From Gymnorhina tibicen (taxonomy: Eukaryota; Chordata; Aves; Passeriformes; Artamidae), in the NCBI GenBank assembly GCA_013399875.1, contig VXAZ01018004.1, forward strand, positions 904,607 to 968,606: a stretch of 64,000 nt of DNA, written 5' to 3'. This document shows positions 10,995 to 23,600 of the stretch, one piece after another. The notes under the pieces were generated by a model. It did not search any database. It was not told the origin of the DNA and was given only the letters and a program-made list of their open reading frames with translations. A program made the translations under genes and the position numbers. Every line of letters begins with the position of its first letter. Within the stretch, counting starts at the first letter, position 1.

Positions 10995-13900
10995 CGGTGA
11001 GAGAGAAGCTGTACCATGAGGTGCCCAGGCACCACCAGGAGTTCCTGAGCCAGGATCTCTTAGGGACAAGCTGCAGCCTCCTCCACCAGCCAGGCCACAC
11101 AGAGGCAGGCTCTCACTTCAGTCCCAGTCTCCTGACTGTTCACGCCGCATATATGCTAATGAATTCAGTATCCCTACCAGCGACAGAGAAGTAGTTCCTT
11201 GTGAAGAGGGGCAGGGGGGCAAATAAGGCATTGTTGGCAGGCTAATTTCCTTGGGGGTCTGCTCTGGACACAGTATGGGCACAGACCCTGCCAAGTTTGG
11301 CTTCCTCTGCCTGGGACATTTCTCTAGCACTCTCACAGGAGGTCTTCTGCCTTTAACTAACCCCTCATGCCTGTGATATAAAGGTCTTGGAAGCACTCCT
11401 GAGTGTCAGATCTAGCTGGGCTTTAACATGAGCACAACCAATAAAGAGACCCTAGCCGTGAAGGTGACCATACCTTAATACGCAGAGGGGTAAGTGGATG
11501 GTGATAGCCATCAGAAGTTTTACTCCAATTCTGTATCAACTGGGATTTTGGTATCTAAGCATCTTTTCTATGCTCCCAGGTGTATTCTTTCTCCCCTTGT
11601 GAAAGGAAATATGCATACACAGGACCTGCAGGGCAGTGTAATAGACAGCCAGTGCCTTGAGACCAAAATTGTTCATCAGGGTGGGGAATCCTGTCTCAGT
11701 GAGTTAAGGTTGGCTCATGGTAACTTTCATCCAAAGGGTGAAATTTTTGTGTGTTTCATCTGTTGGTGTAACTACTAATCAGGCTTTCTGAATTTATGTG
11801 TGAATTAATACTCACTGCAACTACTTCCTTCCAGAATCCCCAGGGATTTTTTTTTGTTTGCTTCCCCCAGAAAAAGTGAAATTTTATTCCTTGGTACACA
11901 ACTGGTAGCTTTTGCATTGGTGATGTCCCCCCATCATATTCCCTCAACTTTTAGTCAAACAGAGGATGTCTGAGGTAGATGTTACATTTCCCTTACAAAG
12001 CTTTAATTAAAGGCACTGGGTATGGGGAACTGTGCAGTTGTTGCAGAAAGAGGAATCCTGGGCACGCAAAGCGAGAGCTCGCAGCAGCTGGGCAGCGTCC
12101 TGCTGGCTGCGGCATCCGCTGCTGCTGCTGCTGCAGCACTCCGTGGGCCAGAGGGAAGTTGTGTTCCAGTGGACCTGAATACCTGATCAGTAATTAATCT
12201 AGTTGCCAACAGTGCAAGAGGGCAGAGTGAGGTGGTTTTACTATGTTCTTCATGTACTTTTCCAATAATGGAAAACACCAAATGTCTTCTCATTACTAGT
12301 TTTAAATACAGCTATTGCACATTGTGTCTGCTAGAAAGAGCAATCAAAGGTCCTCATTATTTGATGTGGACGTTGAAATGCAATGGCATTTCAAAGCTTT
12401 TGGGCTTTGGTGGCCTAGGTCCTTTACAGACATACAATAAATGACAGTCACTGCTCTCAAAAACTTTCAGTCTATCAGATGAGAGAAGAGTGAGGGGAAA
12501 TTAGATAGTGTCCACAGTGACAAATGAAATAGAAAACAAAATTTAAGTCAGAGGAGTTTCATTGGCTAAGAATGCATTCCTTTTCTGGTTTTCTGTTTTA
12601 TATAGTAAGCCATCATTATACTAGCTAGGTATTAATATTTTAAGTACTGTAATTTAAGTAAAATCCATAGGATTTTAAAAAGTCAGTTCAGTTCCAATGA
12701 GTAGGACCGAATTTGTCAGCGATTCGAGAGCAAGTACCACAGAACATACTGTGCCCTGGAAACAGGACAAAAAGAAAATGTTGGTCTGTTTTTAAGGGAC
12801 AAAGCCAGTTATTTAGTACTTCAGGTTGCCTGCAGGTGTGTCAAGTCATGCATGGCTATAGCCATTTATGTAATAGAGTGACTGCATGGCAGGTAAATTT
12901 GTCTGGTCTGGTTTGTGACACACGATGAGGGTGATGGACCACAGCGGTGTGCTGTAGCTGTTTGCACCAGTTGTCTGGTCTAGAAATCCAAAAAATGTAC
13001 ACACAAAGACAAGCATAGGCACTTATGTCGTCTACCCTTGGCTCTTGACTCAATGCAAGCATCCTCTTCCACACTGGGGATGAGAATGTTTGAGAGGCCA
13101 GTGTGAGGTGGTGGAGTGTGGTGGCACTGGTAGGCTGGCTGTGTGCATTCCAAAAGGTTTTAATCAGTGTTGATTAAATAGGCTGGCACTTAGGAATGCC
13201 TCAGGGTGGGCCCGAGTGTCTTCCATGCTTAAATGTTAGCTCATCTTCTCAGAAAGGACAGCAGTGTTGTGGCTGCTATGGCAGCATATTTGCTGAACTC
13301 ACAGTTGTGGAGGAAACATATCCTCCTTTTTTTTTAGGTCCTACTGGTGGGCTGGGTGCACATACGTGAATTCCTTCTCATTTCAAACACACACAGTTCT
13401 CACACTGAGCCTGCTGCTTGGGAAAGGCACATCTCTTTTACAAAAGTTACAGTTTGGTATATAAAACATGAGATTGAACCCAAAGGCAGAAAATATTTGT
13501 GCAGTTTTGCTACACAATCAGCTACTTGCTGATTCCTGCATCTTTCCTGTATTGTTTCTATATTTTTGTCTTCATTCATTGTTGGTAAGACATTGACAGA
13601 TCATGGATACCCCTGAAAGAGTAAATACATTATTTAGTCTCCTTTTATTGATGATGTCTACTTTCACAAAAACTTTTCAGCCATAGAGAAAAGAAATCAG
13701 GACATTTTAAGAGGGAGTGGATCAAGCATGATACAGAATGCTGTTTTGCTTTGGTGTTTAAGCACAGAACATGGGTGGGAGTTGTCCTAACCTGGGAACC
13801 AGTGAGACCGAACAACTTACAATACTTTATGTATAACTGTAATAACACAACAGACTTCAAATTGCTCTCTCAAAATCCTTTGTTTTTTCTTGCTAATTTT

Positions 13901-16900
13901 AAAAAAGCTACAGATTTGCAGATATTTCATACTGGCACTTACTAAATTTCAGCGAACATTTGACAGGTGAAAACTAAAAGCGCCACTTCCAGTTCCCAGA
14001 TGCTGCTGCCGCTGGCTACTGTTGACCTTTCCTCTTCTCTTCCACAGACATAATGGTTCAGAAGTGAGATAAGATAAGACATATTAAAGGAAAACAGAAA
14101 AAACCCCCAACCAAACACTCTCATCCCTCACCACCCAGTTTTCATTTTGTGGCTCCATTGGCTCTTTTTGTGAAAATTTGGGAAGCCACCAGTTGTGGTT
14201 CTTCTGTTTCAAATGGCATTTAAATTCCATTTCAAAACTGTTCTTCTAAAGTACTATCATGACTACTAAAAATGAAAACATGAATGAAGGGTAAAGTGCC
14301 TATCAATAAATTAAAAATACATGATTATTACTGAGATAAATGGTTAAAATTATTCCCTGTTAAATGTTATTTCTAGTATAATTTTTACTATTATCCCAGT
14401 AGTTAGCCTGGGATCAAGGATTTCCATAGATGAGTATGCTGTCTTCTTCCCCCACCCCCTTAAATAGCGTGGCTTCTTCCTGCAGGGACTTGATGACAAA
14501 TCATCTAAAGTTAATTTGTTAGTGTCCTAAACAGTGCTGAGCAGAATATAGCTGTTCTCATTAGCTCTCTTATTGCCTAAGTGTCAGCACAAAACTCTTG
14601 AGGACCTGTTTGTAACATGAGTATGTCTTGATTTGTTTAATACACGTTTTTATCCAATCATGGAGATGGCATTTAGCTGTGCTCTAGCTTCCGAATCCTA
14701 TGTGAATTAGTCTTAAGTGACCAAAATCAATTGAAAACATCTAAAGACTTAGTGTGATTGATGGACATGGTTTTGTTTGCAGAGTGACTAGGTTTTAAAA
14801 TAGTTGAAGGTTTGCTTCAACATCAGGCTACAGAGTTATTTACTTCTAAGGGAAGAATTTCTGGTAGCTGTCCACTATCAGCACATGCCTTCTTGAGAAG
14901 TGTACTTCTTTTTGTGGGGTTAATATGATGTCATGCTGTCACAGCAATGCAAAATATTGTATGTGATGTAAGATTAATGCTGTAGATTTCTCTGATGCTG
15001 CTTTGGTTGCTTATTTCCTCTGGATTTTGTTTCAAAACTGTTCTTATGCTGACAACTGATACTGAAATCTTACTTGTGTGGATTGGTCATGCTGGAGGAT
15101 ACTGAAAAAGGCTTTGATGTTTGGGTTTTTTTTTTTAGTGTGTGTATGTGTGTAATCATAGGCATTGAAATTTGCTGGATATTGCTCATGATTCTCAACA
15201 AAAAAGGAATTAAGCACACTATTAAGCACACTATCCTGGAAAAAGGAGCATAATCCAAGGAATGAGAATCCCTGAAAAGGACTTACAGTCTTTATCTGTT
15301 TATTGTCCCTACAAAGAGGAATTAGATTCCTTTGCTGTAAGTAAGTTCTAAGGAGTTAAAAAAAATCAATTTAAGAGTTGAAAAATTGGATTAATATCCC
15401 AGGGTTATCGGGAAATGTTTGCTCATGTGATGGCCAAAGATTGCTTTAAATATTTTATCAAGGTAGCACTGGTAGTTTCCTTGTGAATTGTGGGTGTCCT
15501 GGGAAGGTGAGAGGACTGTGTTTTGAAACATTCACTGAACCATGCTTAGTTAATGCACTGATGCTGCATAAGATTTGAAGATATTTTACTTTAAAATAAA
15601 GGCATTTATAATATCAATATGACTAATGTATTCTAGGATGCAGTTTACCATCTTCTCTCAATTTTGGCATGGGACGAGAGCAAGTGAAAAATGTGTATGT
15701 GTGGCTTTTTTTTGTTTGTTTTCTATAAATCACAATATAGAACACAGGAATTTGAGTCTTTGTGCTGCAGAAAATGAGAGCATAAGCAGTCTATATCTGT
15801 GACATGACAAATGGGGCCACCATTTCAGTGTTCCATAGCATGCTAATAACACAGCTCAGTTAATGCTGGAGCACTCATACCCCATCACAAAATTTAAAGT
15901 ATTTATTGGTGTTGGATATGACTTCCTCCAGTGCTGCCCGACCTCTTTCCAGTTTGTAACTGTGGCAACAGATTTATGTGTTCTTCATTCTCAAACACTG
16001 AGAGGCCACAAAAGCCTGAGAATAATTCTTAAATGTGGCAATATATTCCTATTGTGTGTGTATCTGTGTTTATAAATCTGTGTGTGCACATACATATGCA
16101 TGTGTGGACATACATACATTTAAAATGTATGTATATATGTAGTTTCTGATTAATATTTCCCAAGAAGCTGGAAGTTATCCTGTAATACAAATTAATTGGT
16201 ACAAAATTAATTTTAAGGAGGAGGTGATTCCTGAAACTTAGTAAAAGTACCTTCAGCAGTCGAACTTTGCAAAGTTTATGCTTTTCTGACAAATGCAGAA
16301 CTTGTGGCAGAAGGTGCTTGTTCATGAAGGCTAGAAGATAAAGTGACCACCTTGCATAAATTAGAGCTTCAGCTATCAGTTAGATATGCTGCTTTATTAA
16401 GGAAAAAAAATCCTGTGCATGCACTTTGGCAATTTGTCATTGCTTTTCAGGCTTATTAACTCATTAAATAGCATTTAATGAGGATAAGCACGAAGTAATT
16501 AATTTATGCAGTATGTTTATTGCTTCCCTAATGAATTTATGTATTAAAGTTCCTCAACGAATACGTTAATCTATTTTTATATTTTGTATACATTTTGTTC
16601 TCTAAACAAACAAAAACATTTCTTCAAGGTCTTTAAATTGTCGATATAATGTCACCTGATTTAAGCACGGTGTAGAGTTTTCTTAGAATGGACCTTGCCA
16701 ACATCAACGCTTGTGAACTTCTTCGTCCTGTTTGAAGTGTTCGGTAGTGTGTTGCACCAGGGAAAAGCTGTCCTCGGTTACGCTGGGAACTTAGTTCATT
16801 GTTTTTCCTAATGGAAAACTTTGGAAATTTTTAGGAAATTACTATTTCCTAAATGTGTTGTACATGAAGTTCTTGCTTTGGGAGATTGAGGAATTGAGTA

Positions 16901-16930
16901 ATCTGATGCGATGTATGGAAACAACCTATT
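10995..16930. other. Long non-coding stretch
   Basis: No recognisable gene or element. A short CTG/CAG run lies at about 12117-12135, and a palindromic TAAT-rich block lies at 16440-16560 (listed separately). Short open frames are scattered and unremarkable. Confidence 0.6.
16440..16560. promoter_or_regulatory. TAAT-rich palindromic block, candidate enhancer
   Basis: Contains a perfect inverted repeat with 9-base arms, TCATTAAAT at 16461-16469 and ATTTAATGA at 16473-16481, around a three-base centre. At least four more ATTA/TAAT cores follow or precede within 120 bases, including AGTAATTAATT, and there is an octamer-like TTATGCA. These are the core motifs of homeodomain and POU factors. Function is inferred only from motif density; AT-rich background can produce such clusters. 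Confidence 0.3.
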
Positions 16931-16997
16931 TGCCAGTAAATAAGTGCACTGGGCGTGGGTATCTGGGTGTTGGTAGTTGTGGGGCTGCAGGGGTGTT

Positions 16998-17113
16998 GGA
17001 GAGAAGAGAAGAGAGAAGAGAAGAGAAGAGAAGAGAAAAGAGAAGAGGAGAGGAGAGAAGAGAAGAGAAAAGAGAAAGGAGATGAGAGAGGAGAGAAGAG
17101 AAGGGAAGAGAAG
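16998..17113. repeat. (GAGAA)n-like purine tract
   Basis: 116 bases of pure purine on the + strand apart from a single T at 17083, built of GAGAA, GAGAAG and GAGGA words. It sits inside the LTR near its 3' end and looks like an expansion of the short purine-rich stretch normally present there. Long homopurine tracts can form triplex (H-DNA). The Ser/Leu/Phe-rich and Arg/Glu-rich frames across it are repeat artefacts. Confidence 0.95.
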
Positions 17114-17319
17114 CTGCTCCGTGAGGACCATAGTTCCAGCTGACTCCATGGACCCTCTGTACCCACGTCTGGGCCCCTCAGTCAGGCACTGATAATGCTT
17201 CTATGAAAATATATATTTAAAAAAGGGTGAGGGGAAACAACAGCAGTGAGGGGAAAAAAGGTGTGAGAAACAACCTTGCAAGCACCTGGGTCAGAGAAGA
17301 AGGGGGAGGAAGAGCACAG

Positions 17320-17560
17320 TGACAGAGTATTTCCCTGCATCCTGTGGAAGCAGTGATGGTGGAACAGGTATTTCCCTGCAGCCCATGCAGAACCATACCA
17401 GAGTAGCTAGGTGTCCAGACTGCAGCCTTGGAGAAACCCACACTGGAGTGGGCAGACATGGCCTTAAGGAACTGCAGCCAGTGGAGGGCCCACACGGGCC
17501 TTCAGCCTGTGAGAAGGACCAATGTTGGAGCTGTTTATGGAGAACTCATGTTGGATCTGT
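17320..17560 (-). repeat. Degenerate tandem repeats inside the LTR
   Basis: Several diverged copies of a unit containing CTGCAGCC..GTGGA and CCCACACTGGAG-like words recur about every 35-50 bases. This is a minisatellite-like region typical of the long bird ERVL LTR; copies vary in spacing. Confidence 0.55.
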
Positions 17561-17944
17561 GAAAAAGTTTCAGGAGGAAGGAGTGACACAGAGAAACTGG
17601 TTGTGGTCCATAGACTTACCACAAACCCCGTTCCCCCATCTTCCTACAGGGGTGGGGGAAGGAATCAGAAGAGTCATAATAAAGGAAGGAAATGGAGCCT
17701 GGGAAGAAGGGTTGGGTTTGTTTATGTCTTTGTTTCTCACACTTCTACTCTAATTTGCAAATATTTAAATTAATTTTCCCCAAATCAAGTCTGTTTTGTC
17801 CATACTAGTAATTGGTAAGTGATCTCCCTGTCTTTATCAGGATCCATGATCTTTTCCATCTTATTGTCTGCCTGTTGAGGAGGAAGGGTGAGAGAGCAGC
17901 TGGATGGATGCCTGAAAGCTGGCCGACATCAACCTTCAGTAACA

Positions 17945-18217
17945 ACCTATACAATTATTTGCATATGGACTACCAAATCACAAATATGAAATCCTGTAAT
18001 CTGCAACTGAACTGTCGGATTATGACTCTAATAAATTTCATGGTTTGTGATCTACAATATTTATGAAAATAATAGACAAGTATATGCAGGTTTTTTCTTT
18101 TTCTCAGTTTTGGAGACTAAGTACTGAACCTGGCTATCTTGCAACTCTTGGACTCAGCTTTTAAAGAATTAATTGTAATAATTGTGGTTAGAAGTGACAT
18201 ATTTAACTACAAGGTTC
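17945..18217. other. Flank between LTR and repeat copy A
   Basis: AT-rich, no recognisable gene or element beyond the shared word AACAACCTAT at the LTR edge. Confidence 0.5.
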
Positions 18218-18384
18218 CTTCTGCCTTCCAGGTAACTCACCATACTTTCACATAATTCACATTTAGAGCATTGAAGGTGGAAATTATGGATTAACGCTTG
18301 GGCATCTGTCCTTTTTTATGGTGATGTGTTTGGGTGGTAAAAGAGAATAGGCAGTTTATTAAAATAGGTTTGGGGGAGGGGTGG
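18218..18384 (+). repeat. Diverged direct repeat, copy A
   Basis: About 167 bases sharing most positions with 20459-20633 in the same orientation. Both begin CTTCTGCCTTC, share ACATAATTCACATTTAGAGC and end TTTGGGGGAGGGGTGG. Similarity stops sharply at both edges and does not extend into the flanks, so this is not part of a larger tandem duplication. It has no open frame worth noting and no LTR or LINE signature that I recognise. It may be a low-copy dispersed repeat or a duplicated regulatory element. Confidence 0.9.
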
Positions 18385-19672
18385 CAAATTTATTTGAAAA
18401 AGGAATAAAGCTATTTTAAGAATGTATAGCAAAACTAATTGCATTGTGCATATGATCATATGACAAAAATAACCAGGTAAAATAGCTTAAGGAGAAAAAT
18501 TTTATCAATTGGCAACACAAACTAATTAAGGGCTGGTTTTGCAATTGAAACAATCCTCCACATTGCAACGTCTGTAGGCAAAGTAGGAACTATAATCTCT
18601 GGCACCGAATGTAGTGCAGCTGAAATGCTCTTGCATGTTCATGGACATACGCGTTTAATGCGCCTTTTTGCCTTGAAGCAATGTGTTACTACATACACAA
18701 ATTGTGGGAGAAATTGGTGTGCAGCACTAAAATGTCATTCTGGAAAAAAGGATACTTTTTCTTGCTATGGGCTGAGATTTAAGGCATTATGTGCAATGGT
18801 TTCAGAATAGATGGGAACCTCAGCTATGTGGTCAAGAAAAATTTTCTCTAAGCCTGTGATTTTGTATATATTGCAGCTAAAAATTACTCATCCTTTAAGG
18901 GACATCACACTGATCTTGATTTAGTCTATTATATTGCCTGTGAATATATGATATTAATTGAGTTTAGATTAATTTAATCTAAAAAGCACATCACTAGTAT
19001 AATTTATTCAGTGTCTTTTAAACCAAGAAAATTGCATTTATTTAAAGTAATTCAAAAGAAATGAAGATTTGTCCCTCATTAAATAAGATATCTGCAAAAT
19101 CTTGGTTCTTCTCTAAGCACAAAGAAGACTGCAGTTTATCATTTAATACTTTATTTTGTAGCAGTGTGGAAATACTGCCTTTTTAATTGCAACCACTGTA
19201 ACACAACAAATGCAGTTAATTTCTGCCAGAGGACTTTATGAACTGTTTCATGAACTACTATATGATAGAACGTAGCAAGCAAAATCCATTAAAATAAGAT
19301 GAACTGCAGAGTTTGACAAAACCTCTTCCTTTGAGGGGAAAGTAGGTATTAATATTCTATAATGCCCATATTAATAATCTAATCACCAGATTTCCCCCTT
19401 TTCCTGTCTTTGTTTCGTGCACACATTCCCCTGTACTACATCATATCTGCTAAAACCAGTGGAGTCGAGAAAATGTGTGTGAACAATTGCAAACACCACA
19501 GACTGAACTGGCTTTCACAGCCTTACGGCCTTGCCTTCTAGTGACAGCTGTCTCTGTTTAGACCAGATTTTGAGCTGTAGAGGTTTACTTCCCTGATTTT
19601 CTTCTTGTGCTAGTGATGAGATTAAGCCTTTCATTCTCAGTTTGGATGCAAGGTAAATACTATTTGTCTCTG
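18385..19672. other. Non-coding stretch
   Basis: AT-rich, no recognisable gene. Contains a near-perfect 21-base palindrome at 18963-18983 (arms TTTAGATTAA and TTAATCTAAA around one base). Confidence 0.6.
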
Positions 19673-20120
19673 CCCAGAGAAGGGCAGCAGAGGTTGTGAA
19701 GGGTCTGGAGTGCATATCCTATGAGGAGCAGCTGAGAGAGCTGGGCGTGTTTAGCCTGGACAAAAGGAGGTTTGGGGCTGGTCTTGTTGCTCCCTATAAA
19801 CACCTGAAAGAAGGCTGTAGCCAGGTGGGGGTCGGCCTCTTCTCCCAGGCAGCCTTCAGGACAAGAGGACACAGTCTCAAGCTACACCAGGGGAGGTTTA
19901 GGTTGGACATCAGGAGGAATTTCTTCTCAGGAAGGGTAATCACCCTTCCATTGGAATGGGCTGCCCAGGGAGGTGGCGATGTCACCATCCCTGGAGGTGT
20001 TTAAGGAAAGACTGGACGTGGCACTGAGTGCCATGGTCTAAGTGATGTGGTGATATTCAGTCATAGGCTGGAGTCAATGATCTCAGAGGTCTTTTCCAGC
20101 CTAACTGATTGTCCTGTGTA
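19673..20120 (+). mobile_element. CR1 LINE, 5'-truncated 3' end
   Basis: Typical CR1 3' region on the + strand: GAAGGGTCTGGAG, the GAGGAGCAGCTGAGAGAGCTGGG block, GGGGAGGTTTAGGTTGGA, AGGAGGAATTTCTTC, GGGCTGCCCAGGGAGGTGG, TCCCTGGAGGTGTTTAA, and GGTCTTTTCCAGCCT, ending in a degenerate form of the octamer tail. CR1 is the dominant bird retrotransposon. It usually integrates as short 3' fragments, as here, and this copy keeps none of the reverse-transcriptase frame. The good preservation of the consensus blocks suggests a moderately young copy. Confidence 0.97.
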
Positions 20121-20458
20121 TCAGCTCTGCAAATCTAGAGTAAATTACACTGTTCCTGGTGTAATTTGGTTTAGCTCCAGGGTAAATCAGTGCTGTCGTA
20201 CCAATTTGCAGAAGCAAAGGCAGGATCTCAAAAACTCATTTACTGTAATACTAATGTAATAAATGGTACTATTTATTAGTAATAAATATACTATAAATAT
20301 AGTAATACTCTATATCAGAAATCTTGTAGGAGTGCACTGACATTGAGTAAATATTTTTTGTTATAGACTCTCAAATTTTCTGTTTGGTTTAAAAGTATAA
20401 AGAACCATTTGTAAGAAAAAAACCCTGTATCTTATGCAGAATTAAGATGGGCTCCTTG
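20121..20458. other. Flank between CR1 and repeat copy B
   Basis: AT-rich with several imperfect TAATA inverted words near 20250-20310; no gene or element recognised. Confidence 0.5.
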
Positions 20459-20633
20459 CTTCTGCCTTCTAGGTAGTTCACCATACCTTTACATAATTCA
20501 CATTTAGAGCATTAAATGTGGACGTTATGGATTACTGGTTAGACATCTGGGTTTTTGGTTTTGCTCTTGATGATGTGTTTTGGGGGTAAAAGAGAATAGA
20601 CAACTTACTAAAATAGGTTTGGGGGAGGGGTGG
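20459..20633 (+). repeat. Diverged direct repeat, copy B
   Basis: Partner of 18218-18384, same strand, about 2.2 kb away, judged by eye at around 80% identical with a few small indels. A CR1 lies between the two copies but shares nothing with them. Confidence 0.9.
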
Positions 20634-23600
20634 AAAAATAATCTTATTACTGAAGGAGAAGGAGTTGGGTTCATAGGTAAGATATTGCTACCAAAGCTGT
20701 CATACCAGAGGTTCAGAATTTTGGTCATACTCATTTTGTAGGTGAGAAATTTTGTCCTCAGAAGAGGAGGCAAAGTACATCTCTTACAATACCACAGGTT
20801 TACTGTAAAATAAGTGTCTTGTTTATGTAGAAATGTGCATTAGAAAAGCACCACTGACAGTGGATCAGTTGCACTCCTTAGAAACAGTGCGAACAAAAGA
20901 GGAACTGTGTCTATTCTTTATTTGGTCTCTGCTTTGTTTCATAAGTTACTGTTTTCTAAAATTTCCTTTTGTGTATACTTGAAACAGAAAATAGTGAAGT
21001 TCTCATTAAGGATTTGCGAGAATGAATAAATGCACTTAGTAAATGTGCATAGGAGATTTCCTTTCTCTAGAACAGACCTCTTAGCAGCCGTTCATCAGTC
21101 TTCTATATGCATGTAAGAACCAGTCTTTGAATTAATTTATTATTCACAGTTATTAGCTATACATACTTGAAGTCTGATTAAGCATTAGCCAAAAAGACAA
21201 TCTTGCACTTCCACAGTGATGACTTTATCTGCTTAATGAAGCCAGAGTTGAATCTCAGCAGGTATTTTAGCAGTATTGCTACCTCAGCATTTCAAAGTGC
21301 TAGTCATTTAATCATCATGTGTTCAGTCTGGCAGTCCCTAAATTAATATTTTTAGATTTTGAAGGATTCTTCTGTTTGTGCATGTATATATGTATATATA
21401 AAAGATGTACATGTATATCTAGCAAATAAGTGTTAGTGAATTTGATTGCATGACATGTTTTGCAGTAACTTTGAAAAAAGAACCCCTATTTAGCTGTCAG
21501 TTTTCTGAGGACTTCTAAAGTAGTTTTACCAGGAGCCTTTTCTGGCTGTCTTTTGAAAGAACAAGTGTTGGCCATGGATGCCATACTTGAGGGAAGACAG
21601 GGATAGATTGTATTAATGTTACTGATAAATCAAAAATGAGACACTCACAGATGTTGCACTACTTTGTACAATGCACATGTTCATAATGTAATATGCAATA
21701 TAAAAGGATTGAGGACAGAGGTGTACTGAAGTTGTTTGGCTTCCTTGTTGAATATGTGAAGAAAAGGGATTTTTTCCATTTTGCGTACTCTGCAAGTGAC
21801 TGAAGAATGGAAAATGGGAAGAAGAGAATTCTTCAACTAAACAGTTGTTTGGTGTGGTGCCCAATAATAAATGAGAAAACCTATTGTAGTTCCCCTGTTT
21901 GTAGGGTTTTTCTATGTGCCCACTGGTTTATGAAAATGCTGATGTGAGATTTACAGGAGATTTTGTGCATGTGGGGCTTCTGTGTGGACACAGAGATAGC
22001 ATTTGCAAGCTGATGAAATTTATTCGTGTGGATGGCCTGAGTGATGTGACCTGTCAAGGTAATGAATGAAATATTGTACTTAGGCAGGAATATTACAATG
22101 GCTACTCTATGCCCAGATGATGTTTCCTAAATTGAAAAACAGGTTTATTAATGGTGTTCTTATAAAGGCAGGACTAATCTAGAATTCTGCTACCGTATTT
22201 AATTAACAAGTCAGCTATTAATGATTCATGCAGTTCAGATTGCAAAGTGAGTAATGATCAATTTTTTGCAGTGCCGTGCTCACAGCTGTGAAAAGGTGGT
22301 GCACACCTCAGAAAGCTAATCCAGAAATATAGATCAATATTTGATTCTGTCTTGCTGATGTTAATCTAGTAGAAAGAAGTGTTCACATATTCTTAACCTT
22401 TTTTACGATTTAAGCTTCCTGCTTATTTATTTCTTTAAAAATACTATTTTTTTTTTGCGAAAAAGTTTATTTGTATGATAATCTTGTATCAGGGGGATTT
22501 CTTGGGAGTAAACAGGCCATTCAAAATACAAGATGTTGCTTCTCAGGTGTTGAAATCTGTGTTTTGTAAATTACTTGGTACAAACCAGGGGATGAGTCTC
22601 CAGTTTTCCTGAGGAGAAGGGCATGTGTAGTGCTGGAAGCTCAGCTGTGTGCCCCCAGTTTCAGTGACTGGAAGCTGTCCCTGCAGACGCACATGTGAAG
22701 GCAAACAGCAGAAGTACTGGACTGTGACAATCACAGCAGCAGACGCGAGTGGCTGGAGTGTGCAGTGTGACCCCTGTGCTATTGTCTTCAAGCATATGTA
22801 GTGCTGTGGCAGCCAGCACAGATGGCGGGAGTGTGGAAGGGAAACCCGATGGGAAGTTGGGCTGATTTATCTGCCATTGCCTCCTCTCCTTTTTGTTGTA
22901 TCATTAGTGGTATGCTGAGGAAATGGGACAATAAAGACGTACTCTGGGAGGGTATAATGGTTCAGTAGTGAAAAATGTTAATGAAGTGTTGGAAAAAAAA
23001 GCTTTTGGGAGTGGAGTGTTCGCATGTCAATATATATTGCCTGTTTAATGGGAAAGGTTCCCTAATGTTAATGGCCTGGTCATGATTTAAGGCAAAAGGT
23101 GCTGTCTTTCGGCTCTAAAACAGGCAGAAAATGGGAAGGGAAATGAGAAGAAAAACATGTGATTCTTCTGTATTTAAAGTATACATTAGTAGACTTTATG
23201 AGCTGTGAATAGCAAACAAAAGAAGGATGTATGAAGTGATATAAAATAGATCTCAAGAGGACAATTTAATGTTTAAGTCCTAGGCAAAAAGCCCTCAAAC
23301 TCTTTAGAACTGCATAGATTGCAAATTTTCCAGTCAAGTGACACAAAGGAAAAGCAGGGAGAAACGTTTGGAGTACAGTGTGAAGCTCTGTTTGTGCTGG
23401 AGCTGTTGTTCAAGGCTGGTGCCTGGCCAGTTTTAGTCAGAGCAGACTAAAAGCTCTGACATTTTTCCAGAGCTCGTTGCTGGATGTAGCTCAGATTATC
23501 TGAACTGCTTTATCACTAGGTTGCTGATCCAATGAGCTGCTTTAGGGTCCTAAATATTGTAGTACCTTCTAAAAGGTCATCCTTTCCTCTGGACTGGTTA

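Larger units (their letters stand above)
16931..17944 (-). mobile_element. Solo ERVL-type LTR of avian endogenous retrovirus
   Basis: On the minus strand the element starts TGTTACTG at 17944. It then runs through a GGTTGA...CCAGC head, a TGAGATCA-like conserved block near 17820, an A-rich polyadenylation region near 17720-17770, a set of degenerate GC-rich tandem repeats (17320-17560), and a tail resembling CCACCCCTGCAGCCCC then CCCACGCCCAGTGCA near 16945-17000. This order matches what I know of long bird ERVL LTRs. No gag, pol or env adjoins it, so it is a solo LTR. The 10-base word AACAACCTAT occurs at 16920-16929 and again at 17941-17950, at both edges, and probably includes the target-site duplication. 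The 3' end could be 16931 or 16945. The polyadenylation hexamer is mutated. No restored sequence is implied. Confidence 0.75.

Noticed and set aside
16808..17192. Ser/Leu/Phe-rich and Arg/Glu-rich frames
   Set aside because: Both are translations of the purine tract inside the LTR, not proteins.
17319..17773. 144-codon and 83-codon + strand frames
   Set aside because: They lie antisense within the ERVL-type LTR and its internal tandem repeats.
18218..20633. Larger tandem duplication with a 2.2-kb period
   Set aside because: Only the 170-bp segments match; sequences on either side of the two copies are unrelated.
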